Shown: positions 45,744-54,052, numbered from the stretch's first letter. The stretch is 64,000 bases of DNA from Fructobacillus papyrifericola (GCF_018437235.1 NZ_JAAMFJ010000002.1:290037-354036); one strand, 5' to 3'. Translations and numbers: made by a program. The notes: generated from the letters alone by a model not told the origin.

Positions 45744-46991
45744 TTAGTTAACCGTTCCCAAGAAGTACTTCTTCTTACCACGCCGAACGAGCACAAACTG
45801 CCCTTCATAGGCAGCCTTTGGATCAATTTCGGCTGCCACATCGGTAACTTTTTCACCATTGATGCGGACTGCCCCGTTGGTCACATCTTCACGGGCCTGG
45901 CGCTTGGACTTTTCGATACCGGCCTCGACAAGGAAGTCAACGATGTTTTGCTTCTCAGCACTCGTTTCAAAGCCCGGTACACCTGAAAAGACATCCTTGA
46001 TTTGCTGAACCGTTAATTCGGCTACGTCACCAGAAAAGAGGGCCTTTGACAAAGCCTCCGCCTCTTCTACGGCAGCCTGTCCGTGAACAAAGGCCGTCAC
46101 TTCTTCGGCCAAACGCTTTTGCCCAAGACGAGCACCTGGGTTTTCATTCACTTCTTTTTCAAGCTCTTCGATTTCTTCCTTCGATAGGAAGGTAAAGTAC
46201 TTTAAGTACTTCACGACATCCGCATCGGCCTGGTTGTACCAGAACTGGTAGAAGGTATATGGCGAAGTCTTTTCAGCGTTCAACCAAATGGCGTTTCCTT
46301 CAGACTTACCAAACTTTTTACCAGTTGAATCCGTCATCAATGGAATCGTCAAACCAAAGGCAGGGGCATCGTTTCCTTCCACCGTGTGAATCAAATCAAC
46401 ACCGGAAGTGATGTTTCCCCACTGATCAGACCCACCAATTTGCAAGCGAACGTTTTCTTCTTGCCAGAGGTGCAAAAAGTCAATCGCCTGCAAAATTTGG
46501 TAAGTAAACTCGGTATAGGAAATTCCAGTTTCCAAACGGGAGGCGACCACGTCCTTTTTCAACATCACGTTAATGGAAAAAAGCTTTCCAAAGTCACGCA
46601 GGAAGGTTGGCAAGGAGAGGTTGTTCAACCAGTCGGCGTTGTTGACAATCGTCGTACCGTTTTGCCCAAAGAGCTTGGTGACCTGGGCTGAAATGCCCTT
46701 TTCGTTTTCCTTTAATTGTTCGTCTGACAGCAATTTGCGTTCCGTTGTTGGCCGGGGGTCACCAATTGATCCGGTAGCCCCACCGACAATGATGACGGCC
46801 TTCCCACCAGCATTTTGAAAACGCTTCAAAACCATGAAGGGAATTAGGTGGCCCAGGTGCAGGGAATCAGCCGTCGGATCGGTTCCGACATACGCGCCAA
46901 TTTGGCCCTCATCCATGGCCTTCAACAAGCCTTCTTCATCTGTAATTTGGTTCAGTGCCCCACGCCATTTCAAGTCTTCAATAAAATTCAT
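45744..46991 (-). CDS. tyrS: Tyrosyl-tRNA synthetase
   Basis: 415-aa class I synthetase: HLGHLIPFMVLKRFQ (HIGH-like), the tyrosine-binding SYTEFTYQILQAIDF and GGSDQWGNI, KFGKSEGNA (KMSKS variant), and a C-terminal S4 RNA-binding domain (KSKRQAREDVTNGAVRINGEKV). GGGGGAAG precedes the ATG. Its T-box leader is upstream. It supplies charged tRNA-Tyr, whose gene is at 31946. Confidence 0.97.
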   Translation of the reverse strand: MNFIEDLKWRGALNQITDEEGLLKAMDEGQIGAYVGTDPTADSLHLGHLIPFMVLKRFQNAGGKAVIIVGGATGSIGDPRPTTERKLLSDEQLKENEKGISAQVTKLFGQNGTTIVNNADWLNNLSLPTFLRDFGKLFSINVMLKKDVVASRLETGISYTEFTYQILQAIDFLHLWQEENVRLQIGGSDQWGNITSGVDLIHTVEGNDAPAFGLTIPLMTDSTGKKFGKSEGNAIWLNAEKTSPYTFYQFWYNQADADVVKYLKYFTFLSKEEIEELEKEVNENPGARLGQKRLAEEVTAFVHGQAAVEEAEALSKALFSGDVAELTVQQIKDVFSGVPGFETSAEKQNIVDFLVEAGIEKSKRQAREDVTNGAVRINGEKVTDVAAEIDPKAAYEGQFVLVRRGKKKYFLGTVN

Positions 46992-47018
46992 GTTCTTCCC
47001 CCTTTTTTCTATAACAAT

Positions 47019-47222
47019 TAAAAAAGTCGCCCTAATCCAATTGGATTAGGACGACAAAAACCGCGGTACCACCTAAATTACCCCTTTGTGGGGTCACTTT
47101 AATTGGCCTTAACGCGGCGCTAAACGTCATTTTCTATTCGTTGTGTACCCGGAAGAGTTAGACCGACTCACAGCACCGTCAGCTCTCTTTGTACCAGTGC
47201 CCTTCCGCTCTGCAACAATGAT
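47019..47222 (-). promoter_or_regulatory. T-box leader of tyrS (Tyr specifier TAC)
   Basis: The T-box sequence AATTTAGGTGGTACCGCGG is at 47061-47079. The specifier TAC (47145-47147, in GGGTACACAA) matches tyrosine. The terminator GTCGTCCTAATCC/GGATTAGGGCGAC plus U run is at 47019-47055. Uncharged tRNA-Tyr should stabilise the antiterminator and allow tyrS transcription. Confidence 0.95.
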
Positions 47223-47228
47223 GAATTT

Positions 47229-47257
47229 ATTATAGCACATCAGCTCAAGGCTGCCCA
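47229..47257 (-). promoter_or_regulatory. tyrS promoter
   Basis: Extended -10 TGC-TATAAT (47229-47234), 17-base spacer and weak -35 TGGGCA (47252-47257). Confidence 0.65.
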
Positions 47258-47286
47258 TTCTAAGTGATTGGTCTATTTTGTAATTT

Positions 47287-47315
47287 TTGACATATTTCAT
47301 CCTTTTTCTTACAAT
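47287..47315 (+). promoter_or_regulatory. Promoter of the FAD/NAD(P)-binding protein gene
   Basis: Perfect -35 TTGACA (47287-47292), 17-base spacer and -10 TACAAT (47310-47315). Confidence 0.8.
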
Positions 47316-47325
47316 GTATGTATAG

Positions 47326-47407
47326 AACATATCATTATCGATTACAAAATTACCGGGCTTGATATATGTTTGATTCGCCTTGCTAACATCTGATGTTGGC
47401 GTTTTTG
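47326..47407 (+). promoter_or_regulatory. Switch-like leader with terminator hairpin
   Basis: The leader of about 110 bases has a 5' stem AACATATCA (47326-47334) with TGATATATGTT (47360-47370), then a terminator-like hairpin GCTAACA-TCTGA-TGTTGGC (47382-47400) followed by GTTTTTG. ATGTT (47366-47370) can also pair with AACAT (47385-47389), breaking both. That gives an off and an on state. I cannot match it to a known riboswitch. Confidence 0.45.
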
Positions 47408-47432
47408 TTTGAATAGCAGGAGCAAATCTTCG

Positions 47433-49322
47433 ATGAAAATTGCACTCATTGGTGCGGGTCCCAGAAACCTGGCCATTTTAGGACGGTTACTCTTTACCGT
47501 CAATACAAAAGCAACTTATGAAATCGACCTCTTCGACCCCCAACCAATCGGTGGCCGCGTTTGGGATCCTTTTTTGACCAATAACCATGCCTTCTTAATG
47601 AATACCTACGCCAACCAGGTCACTCTTTTTGACGACTATGAATTACTGGATCACGAAACACCAATCGAACGCCCCAACCTCTTAACTTGGGCGCAGACCG
47701 TTGCCTTCGACTACTTAAATGATCACCCAGAATATCCTGATGCCTACCGAAACGAAGTCTTAACATTGATTTCCGCAAACACCTTTGCTTCGCGTGGCCT
47801 TTTCGGTGTTTATGCTGCCTGGTACTTTGAAGAAGTGCAAGCTGCTTGCCCAAAAAACATTCACATCCACTTTCATCAAACAGAAATCATTGATATGGAA
47901 AAGGGCGCGCGACGCTTTTCATTGACGGGGCGCGATGGTTTTACTAGTAAATACGACCGAGTAGTTTTGGCTCCCGGTCACATTGATAATCAACCAAACA
48001 AAAAGCAGAAGGAACTGGCAGCCTTTGCTAAGCGGCACAGCCTGGCCTACTTCCCCGCTTCCCACCCGGCTGAAAACGACTTTGACAAAATTAATGAAAA
48101 TGATCAGGTCTTAATCGAAGGATTAGGGCTCTCCTTTTTCGATGTCATCTTATCTTTGACCGGTGCCAAAGGCGGTACTTTTGTTACTAACAACGATGGT
48201 TCCTTAACATACCGCCCCTCCGGGCACGAACCACACATTGTTGCCGGTGCCTTTAACGGCTTACCCCCACGAACAAAGGGCGTCAACCAAAAGGAATCCG
48301 CTCAGGTCTACCAGCCCCACTTCTTTACCTTGAAGCGCATGAAAGAAGAGGCAAGTAATAATCTTGGCAAGATCTCCTTCGAACACTTCATGAAAACCCT
48401 AAAACAAGAGCTGACTTTTAAGTATCTTTATAATCAGGTTCAGCTACTGAAATTGGATACGGGTGTTTCAAAGGCTTCGATCATTTCGGATCTAATGCAT
48501 CCGGAACGCTGGTCCTCCATCAACGAGAAGTATGGACTCCATTTGGATATGAGCATCGATTGGGATAGCCTTGTTTTTCCAGCGATGGAATGGCCAGATG
48601 CAAAAACATTCCAAAAAAACTTACACAAGCACATCGAAAACGATATTCGATCGGCAAAACTTGGTAATGATTGGTCGCCCCTGACTGGTTCTTACTACAT
48701 CTTACGGGACATGCGTGATACAATTCGTACCCTTTATAACGAAAACTACTTCTTTGCTGATGGCTACGAGAAGATGTTAACGACTTTTCGAGCCTTCGAT
48801 AACCAGCTATCTGCCGGTCCTCCCCTCGTTCGTATGCAGCAGTTACTAGCTCTGATGGATGCTGGCATTTTGGAAATTGCCGGCCCTGGTTTTAAAACTA
48901 GTCGCGGCCATTCGACCTTTGTTGCCACCGATCGTTACGGCCAACACTTTGAAGGTACTGCGTTAATCGAGGCTCGTTTATCAGAGATTAACTTCAACAT
49001 TGCTAAATCACCCTTGATTCAATCCTTACAAAAGCAGAGATTGATTCGAAAAAACGATCGTTTGCGTAAATCAGACGGTTCCCTCCTCCTCGGTAACACG
49101 ATTAAAGTCGACTTGAAAACCCTGACTGTTCTCGACAAAAACAATCAACCAGTCGACGGTTTCTTCGTTTCCGGAATTCCACTGGAAGGTGAACGCTGGT
49201 TTAACACGGTTATCCCACGCCCCTATGTCAACACCCTGATCTTTGAAGAATCAAAACGATTAGTTGAAGCACTTCAGGAACGGCATTCGCACTTTCATAA
49301 ACTCTTACAAAAAAAGGACTGA
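47433..49322 (+). CDS. Large FAD/NAD(P)-binding oxidoreductase-like protein
   Basis: 629-aa protein of the pfam13454-type FAD-NAD(P)-binding family. A Rossmann motif LIGAGPRNLAILGRLL opens the protein; DLFDPQPIGGRVWDP and NAFLMNTYANQ-like blocks follow, and a second dinucleotide site LIEGLGLSFFDVILSL lies near residue 235. The C-terminal half lacks clear motifs until VDGFFVSGIPLEGERWFNTVIPRP. Homologues in lactic acid bacteria have no settled function. ATG 47433 has GGAG 10 bases upstream. It is monocistronic and has its own strong promoter and a structured leader. Confidence 0.78.
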   Translation: MKIALIGAGPRNLAILGRLLFTVNTKATYEIDLFDPQPIGGRVWDPFLTNNHAFLMNTYANQVTLFDDYELLDHETPIERPNLLTWAQTVAFDYLNDHPEYPDAYRNEVLTLISANTFASRGLFGVYAAWYFEEVQAACPKNIHIHFHQTEIIDMEKGARRFSLTGRDGFTSKYDRVVLAPGHIDNQPNKKQKELAAFAKRHSLAYFPASHPAENDFDKINENDQVLIEGLGLSFFDVILSLTGAKGGTFVTNNDGSLTYRPSGHEPHIVAGAFNGLPPRTKGVNQKESAQVYQPHFFTLKRMKEEASNNLGKISFEHFMKTLKQELTFKYLYNQVQLLKLDTGVSKASIISDLMHPERWSSINEKYGLHLDMSIDWDSLVFPAMEWPDAKTFQKNLHKHIENDIRSAKLGNDWSPLTGSYYILRDMRDTIRTLYNENYFFADGYEKMLTTFRAFDNQLSAGPPLVRMQQLLALMDAGILEIAGPGFKTSRGHSTFVATDRYGQHFEGTALIEARLSEINFNIAKSPLIQSLQKQRLIRKNDRLRKSDGSLLLGNTIKVDLKTLTVLDKNNQPVDGFFVSGIPLEGERWFNTVIPRPYVNTLIFEESKRLVEALQERHSHFHKLLQKKD

Positions 49323-49340
49323 TAGCAATCAGTCCTTTTT
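49311..49340. terminator. Bidirectional terminator, FAD gene/esterase
   Basis: AAAAAGGACTGAT/ATCAGTCCTTTTT stem with AGC loop; overlaps the stop codon. Confidence 0.85.
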
Positions 49341-49341
49341 A

Positions 49342-50243
49342 TTAGGCATTTAAGAAGGCAATTTTCATTTGGTAAACCTTTTCGTTATCAAAGTCTCTAA
49401 TTCCGTGATGGCCGCCTTCCAACCAATAGGTCTTCGCCTTTTTCCCGGTCATATTTTCGTAGCGTTCAACCATTTCCATGCTCTGTTGGTAGGGAACAAC
49501 TTGATCCGCTAATCCTGCCATGGCAAAGAGTTCAGGCATCGCCTCCGTAAAATAGTTAGCTGGATTACCTTGGCTGACACCAACGGGATTTTCATTCACC
49601 TGATGGCCCGCTAAGGCTAACCCTTCAAAGGAATTCTGCGAGCCAGACTCTGCATACTTTGGCTGAATCTCTGCTGCTTCAAACTGTTCTTTGAAACGAT
49701 CAAACTCGTATGGCCCATACGAAGCGATGACCTTTTGAATCACCGGCAAATCTTCGAGTCCATCTTCCAAGCCGTCTTCATAACCAACTTTTACGCCGGC
49801 CGATACCGATGCCGTCGTTAGCAAGGCTAGCTGCGCACCCGACGATTCGCCTGCTAGGTAGAAACGATTGGTGTCCAATCGCCATTTCTGTGCCCCTTCC
49901 TTCAAGGCATGGAGCACAGCCCGCACTTCGGCAATCTGTTTAGGAAAGGAATAGTTCTTTTCAGAAACCAGGCAATAGTTCATGGAGGCAACGGCATAGC
50001 CTTCCTCGGTTAATCGTAGCATTGGTGCCAATTTTTCTGAAGACTTCCTTCCGCGAACAAGGCCCCCCCACCCTGTAAATCTAAGAGCAGTGGGATGAGA
50101 GTGTCCCCTTGCATTTCCTTTGGCAGGTATAAATCAAAGGATTGCCATTTCTTTCTTCCATAAGGAATATCTGTCAGGATTTTCCCAACGCTATTCGGTA
50201 CCACAACGTCGTTAAACACTACTTTTTGATCTTTAAACAGCAT
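49342..50243 (-). pseudogene. Alpha/beta-hydrolase (esterase), frameshifted in an A5 run
   Basis: Two overlapping frames, 50243-50010 and 50031-49342, give one 300-aa hydrolase if one A is added to the A5 run (T5 on the plus strand, 50032-50036). The first frame gives LLLDLQGGGALFAEG (oxyanion block, Q in place of the usual H of HGGG) and the second LRLTEEGYAVASMNYCL, the nucleophile GESSGAQLAL, LADQVVPY (acid) and GGHHGI (catalytic His). This is the hormone-sensitive-lipase-like family. AAGGGGGG precedes the ATG. It is either a recent pseudogene, a slippage-controlled gene or a base-calling error. Confidence 0.75.
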
Positions 50244-50258
50244 ATGCCCCCCCTTAAT

Positions 50259-50274
50259 TGTTTCACGTGAAACA
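50259..50274. promoter_or_regulatory. parS-like site 1
   Basis: TGTTTCACGTGAAACA, a perfect 16-bp palindrome matching the ParB-binding parS consensus. It is about 3.3 kb from the rpmH-dnaA origin region. Confidence 0.85.
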
Positions 50275-50285
50275 GACAGCTAAAA

Positions 50286-50301
50286 CGTTTCACGTGAAAC
50301 A
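50286..50301. promoter_or_regulatory. parS-like site 2
   Basis: CGTTTCACGTGAAACA, differing from site 1 only in the first base, 27 bases centre to centre from it. Confidence 0.8.
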
Positions 50302-50309
50302 TTTTAAAG

Positions 50310-50335
50310 AAAAAGCTAAACCCAAGGTTTAGCTT
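50310..50335 (-). terminator. Terminator of the MscL-like/56-aa operon
   Basis: AAGCTAAACC-TTG-GGTTTAGCTT plus U run on the minus strand. Confidence 0.8.
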
Positions 50336-50364
50336 AACAAAACAACAACCTTCTTAAGAATTGC

Positions 50365-50535
50365 TTAATCTTTTCCGTTCTTTCGATTATCCCAGAGGTA
50401 AACAACCAGGAGCATAATCGTTGCTAGGTTTGCTGAAACCAAGGCGACTCCCTCTGCTTTAAAGACCCAGCTGGCAATTGAGATAAACAATAAAACAAGG
50501 GCAATAATTGCTGTATAAACTGTCGTAATCTTCAT
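50365..50535 (-). CDS. 56-aa two-helix membrane protein
   Basis: Short frame opening MKITTVYTAIIALVLLFISI with a second hydrophobic stretch VSANLATIMLLVVYLW and a charged tail DNRKNGKD. GGAG lies 11 bases before the ATG, inside the end of the upstream gene, and only 4 bases separate the two frames, so it is coupled to the MscL-like protein. No family recognised; too short for most gene callers. Confidence 0.65.
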   Translation of the reverse strand: MKITTVYTAIIALVLLFISIASWVFKAEGVALVSANLATIMLLVVYLWDNRKNGKD

Positions 50536-50539
50536 CTAC

Positions 50540-51049
50540 TTAATTCTCCTTCTTTTCTTCCTTTAACAAACGAAGCATCTCCTCTTGTAAGGCAATGTTC
50601 TTCTTCACCAAGTCATTGTTCTCCCTTTGCAACTTCTGCATATCCAATGAGTCCTGGTGAGGTTCATCGTAACCCCACTTCTCCTGCTCCGCACCAATTA
50701 ACCAGTTATTGACGAATTCGATGAAATAGAAAACAGCCAGAGCGATTGCCAGTAAGGTCAGGGCAGACGTTAAGAAGTCCGATAGATTAGCCCATGTACT
50801 TGAGAAATTAATTGGGTGACTTGGTCGGACTAACCAGCGCCAAAGAGCGGAGAAAAAGTGAAAGAGTGTGCTGACTAACTCTTTCACCGTCGACCCAAAG
50901 GCGTTACCAACAACAACAGAAATCACAAATGTCAAAAGGTTGGGGGCGAAGAGGAAGCGCCGGAAGGAAACCATCCCTTCTGATGACTTCTTAATCAAAC
51001 GGTTCTTTTGTTCTTGGAATTCTTTACTTTCACGAGCTTTGAATCGCAT
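50540..51049 (-). CDS. MscL-like mechanosensitive channel-family protein
   Basis: 169-aa protein. After a charged N-terminal helix, FLFAPNLLTFVISVVVGNAFGSTVKELVSTL resembles the pore helix of MscL ([20 protein letters not shown]), and SALTLLAIALAVFYFIEFVNNWL resembles its second helix. A C-terminal coiled coil (QKLQRENNDLVKKNIALQEEMLRLLKEE) ends the protein, longer than in typical MscL of 125-150 aa. The periplasmic-loop sequence is unlike MscL. ATG 51049 has GGAGG. Call is by resemblance only. Confidence 0.5.
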   Translation of the reverse strand: MRFKARESKEFQEQKNRLIKKSSEGMVSFRRFLFAPNLLTFVISVVVGNAFGSTVKELVSTLFHFFSALWRWLVRPSHPINFSSTWANLSDFLTSALTLLAIALAVFYFIEFVNNWLIGAEQEKWGYDEPHQDSLDMQKLQRENNDLVKKNIALQEEMLRLLKEEKKEN

Positions 51050-51136
51050 GATGCCTCCAATGTTCCTAAAATTACTTTCATGACTATTATACGTCAGAAG
51101 GGCCTTATAAAAAAGATTCCAAGGCCCAGAAGATAT

Positions 51137-51174
51137 AAAAAAAGAAGCAAACAATCGATCGAATTGTTTACTTC
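51137..51174 (-). terminator. Terminator of the corA-like gene
   Basis: GAAG-AAACAAT/ATTGTTT-CTTC arms with seven U on the minus strand. Confidence 0.8.
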
Positions 51175-51185
51175 AAATATCCTTT

Positions 51186-52109
51186 TTATTTCTTCAAGAA
51201 ACCATAGCGATGGAAGGCGTATGTTGCAGCAACCATCAGCAAGATCATAATAACGATGGTTACCCACCAACCGGATGCATGGTTGGCAAATGGTAGGTAA
51301 TCGACGTTTTCACCATAAAAGCCGGAAACGACCGTTGGAATGGTAAAGACAATCGAGTAAACCGTCAAGACTTTCATCGTCCAGTTCAGATCACGGTTAC
51401 CTAAGGTTCCAGTTGCCTTAGTCACGGCATTGATGACTTCCATTGCCAAACCGGCCATGTCCCGGGCCTGTTCAACTTCAACCCGGACGGCATCCAGCAA
51501 GTCCAAATCATCTTCTGAAATGTGACTTTGGTAAGAGCGGCGAATCTGGTCCAACATGATGAGGTTATTGGCCAGTGAGTTTTGCAAATAAATCATTTGA
51601 ATCTGCAGGTGGAGCAAGTCGTTGGTCTGCTTGGTTAACTGCTTACGATTACCGAACTGCGCTTGAATGGCACGACGCTGACGGTTGATTTCAGTAATTT
51701 CCTCACCATACATCGTCATTAATGGATAAATCCCTGTAATGAGAAACTCGAAAACGGAAATGTTTTCATCATCCGGACGGTGGCCATCAATTTTACCGGT
51801 CAAGAATTCCTTCTTCATGTAATCCGTTGGTCGGTGAGCAAAGGTGTAGAGGTCGCCATGAACCAAAACAATCCCAATCGGACGAGTTAAAACGGGTTCT
51901 GGCTCGGCAGAAATGATGTCTAAGATAATCAATGCCTCGTCAGCATCTGGATCAAATTCCATGCGCACCGATTCGTTATGATCAGTGGCATATCCCAACA
52001 TCTGCTCCGTTAACCCGTGCTTTTGCAAGAGCTGTTCACGGTCGTCTTCTGACATGTTGGTGACATGGTACCAGCGGAATTTGGTGTTTTCTTTTAACAT
52101 TTCAATCAT
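51186..52109 (-). CDS. corA: CorA-family divalent cation channel
   Basis: 307-aa protein with a large cytoplasmic domain and two C-terminal helices (about residues 247-267 and 278-298). The pore motif usually reads YGMN; here it is GFYGENVDYLPF, with E in place of M. The helix before it (NWTMKVLTVYSIVFTIPTVVSGFYG) is standard. It should move Mg2+ or a related ion, but the changed motif could alter selectivity. Start at ATG 52109 has GGGG about 9-10 bases upstream. Confidence 0.87.
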   Translation of the reverse strand: MIEMLKENTKFRWYHVTNMSEDDREQLLQKHGLTEQMLGYATDHNESVRMEFDPDADEALIILDIISAEPEPVLTRPIGIVLVHGDLYTFAHRPTDYMKKEFLTGKIDGHRPDDENISVFEFLITGIYPLMTMYGEEITEINRQRRAIQAQFGNRKQLTKQTNDLLHLQIQMIYLQNSLANNLIMLDQIRRSYQSHISEDDLDLLDAVRVEVEQARDMAGLAMEVINAVTKATGTLGNRDLNWTMKVLTVYSIVFTIPTVVSGFYGENVDYLPFANHASGWWVTIVIMILLMVAATYAFHRYGFLKK

Positions 52110-52148
52110 GGTGCCCGACCCCTTTTAAAATATCAAGAAAAGTGAACC

Positions 52149-52988
52149 TTAGCGCTTCTTTGAACGAGTTGCCTTACGTAACTTACGTGCACGTGCCTTT
52201 TCCTTGGCCCGCGCTTCTTCCCGTTCCTTCTTCAATTTAAACGGATTTTGCAAGATAAAGGTCTGAACCATCTGGAAAAGGTTTCCGATTACCCAGTAAA
52301 GGGAAACCGCAGAAGGCACAGCTAAAGAAGTAAAGAAGATAATGAATGGGAAGATGAAAGGCAAGATCTTCGTCATGGCGTTTTGCTGCGGGTTGGCCTG
52401 TGTTGACAACCAGGATGACCCAAAGGTAAAGAGCGCAGCCAGAACTGGCAAAACAAAGTAAGGATCTTGCTTTCCCAAGTTTAACCAGAGGAAAGAGCCA
52501 GAACGAAGAACCGCTGAGTTATGGATTCCCTGATACAGGGCAATCAAAACCGGCATCTGAACCAACAAAGGTAACATAGAGGCAAATGGTGAAACCCCGT
52601 GTTCCTTATAAAGAGCCTGCTGTTCTTGAGCAAGCAAGGTCCGCGTTTCTGTATCACGGCCAGCGTACTTTTCTTGCAGGACTTTCAACTGGGGTTGAAG
52701 AACCTGCATCTTCTTCATTGAATCCATTTGATAGACCATCAATGGCAAAATGAAAAGTCGGATAAAAATCGTGAAGATGACGATTCCCATTCCATAAGAA
52801 GTACCAAACCAAGATGAAACACCGAGGATGGAACGAATAAAGAAGGAAACGAAGCCACCCCAAAGGCCAGACCCCGGTACATAGCCGGTATAGGACTGGT
52901 CAGCGGCGATGATACCGATAACGGCCAATGCTGCTAGAAAGAGTGGGAGAAAGCCAATTGTTTTGACCCATTTGTTAATCTTTGCCAT
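52149..52988 (-). CDS. yidC: Membrane protein insertase YidC
   Basis: 279-aa YidC/Oxa1-type insertase. The core has five helices: MGIVIFTIFIRLFILPLMVYQ carries the conserved hydrophilic-groove arginine in FIRL, followed by the coiled C1 hairpin, MLPLLVQMPVLIALYQGI and a basic tail (KLRKATRSKKR) that can bind ribosomes. Gram-positive YidCs are usually lipoproteins, but no cysteine follows the first helix here. ATG 52988 overlaps rnpA by 14 bases. Confidence 0.95.
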   Translation of the reverse strand: MAKINKWVKTIGFLPLFLAALAVIGIIAADQSYTGYVPGSGLWGGFVSFFIRSILGVSSWFGTSYGMGIVIFTIFIRLFILPLMVYQMDSMKKMQVLQPQLKVLQEKYAGRDTETRTLLAQEQQALYKEHGVSPFASMLPLLVQMPVLIALYQGIHNSAVLRSGSFLWLNLGKQDPYFVLPVLAALFTFGSSWLSTQANPQQNAMTKILPFIFPFIIFFTSLAVPSAVSLYWVIGNLFQMVQTFILQNPFKLKKEREEARAKEKARARKLRKATRSKKR

Positions 52989-53334
52989 GTTGATCATCCT
53001 TTAAAAGTTTTGCTAATCCCAAAACATGGGTGAGTTGCTGTTTAATAAATGCCTGTGATTCGCCAGCGACACTGGGTCTTGCAATGACCAAGATGTCACT
53101 TTGCTGATCGAGTCTTGGCTTTAGTTCAAGCATCGACTGTCGAATCCGCCGTTTAACATGAACACGATCATGGGCTTTTCCAATTTTCTTACCAACCGAT
53201 AGGCCAAGGCGAAAGTGCTTTTGCTCTTCTTTTTTTAGTCGATAGACAACAAAGTACTTATTGGCCACCGATTGGTGGTGGTCAAAGACGTTTTGGAATT
53301 CTTCTGGCTTTTTAATCCGAAATGACTTACGCAT
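52975..53334 (-). CDS. rnpA: Ribonuclease P protein component
   Basis: 119-aa basic protein: RLGLSVGKKIGKAHDRVHVKRRIRQSM contains the RNR-type motif that binds the RNA subunit. It lies between rpmH and yidC in the standard order. Confidence 0.97.
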   Translation of the reverse strand: MRKSFRIKKPEEFQNVFDHHQSVANKYFVVYRLKKEEQKHFRLGLSVGKKIGKAHDRVHVKRRIRQSMLELKPRLDQQSDILVIARPSVAGESQAFIKQQLTHVLGLAKLLKDDQHGKD

Positions 53335-53418
53335 AAGTTTCCACCTAAATTCTTATGTACGCAGGCTTCCCTGCATGAATCAATGAAAATAAAAAGGCCA
53401 CTGCAAGCAGCGACCTGT

Positions 53419-53553
53419 TTAGGCAGATAATACCTTGCGGCCCTTCGCGCGGCGGCGAGCCAAAACCTTACGACCGTTGCTCGTTAACATACGCTTACGG
53501 AAACCGTGTACGCGTGCGCGATGACGCTTCTTTGGTTGGAATGTACGCTTCAT
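53419..53553 (-). CDS. rpmH: Ribosomal protein L34
   Basis: 44-aa protein [18 protein letters not shown]...KVLSA, standard L34. Too short for the ORF list cutoff but unmistakable. GGAGG lies 6 bases before the ATG. Confidence 0.98.
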   Translation of the reverse strand: MKRTFQPKKRHRARVHGFRKRMLTSNGRKVLARRRAKGRKVLSA

Positions 53554-53608
53554 TAGGATTTACCTCCATTAACTATTTGTCTGCAAATTTCTTTGCAATT
53601 CGAGATTA

Positions 53609-53637
53609 ATCATACCATGGATACCCTGCCCTGACAA
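53609..53637 (-). promoter_or_regulatory. rpmH promoter
   Basis: -35 TTGTCA (53632-53637), 17-base spacer and -10 TATGAT (53609-53614). Confidence 0.75.
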
Positions 53638-53685
53638 GCACAGCAAGGGGATCTTCCAAAATAAATCCTATATAAAGGAAAAAAC

Positions 53686-53946
53686 TTATCAACAAACTTA
53701 TCCCATTCTTTTCAAAAGCCCTTTGATAAGTCCAAAAGAGAAAGGTCTTTTACCGGCATTTTACACAAGTTATCCACATTTCCACAGGTTGGGGACTGAT
53801 GCCTGGGGAAAACGTTGATAAAAGAAGAAAAGATGATAATATCAAGCTTCTTTCTGGGGAAAACTCTTTGGATTTGGGGATAAAGCGAATTTTTGTTCCC
53901 TCGTTTTTACACATGCCCCTTCATTTTTACCCACATCTGTGGATTT
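53686..53946. promoter_or_regulatory. oriC: Origin region upstream of dnaA: DnaA boxes
   Basis: The 499-base gap between rpmH and dnaA has no gene but several DnaA boxes: TTATCAACA (53686-53694), TTATCCCAT (53698-53706), the perfect TTATCCACA (53770-53778), CGTTGATAA reversed (53813-53821) and TGTGGATTT reversed (53938-53946), with weaker copies. The part from 53820 is A/T-rich. This is the upstream half of a bipartite origin. Confidence 0.8.
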
Positions 53947-54000
53947 CCATTCCTCTTTTGTCATTTCTGGGGAAAACTAGGCTAGGCTATTTTTTTTTGC

Positions 54001-54006
54001 TATACT
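54001..54006 (+). promoter_or_regulatory. dnaA promoter -10
   Basis: Extended -10 TGC-TATACT; no good -35. The nearest DnaA boxes lie about 55 bases upstream, consistent with self-control by DnaA. Confidence 0.55.
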
Positions 54007-54052
54007 AGCCATATCGAAACTTTCATTTATTACGTCATTATTGGAGATTTCA

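Noticed and set aside
50253..50305. Terminator hairpin reading of the two palindromes
   Set aside because: Both are exact parS-type 16-mers without T runs, so ParB sites fit better.
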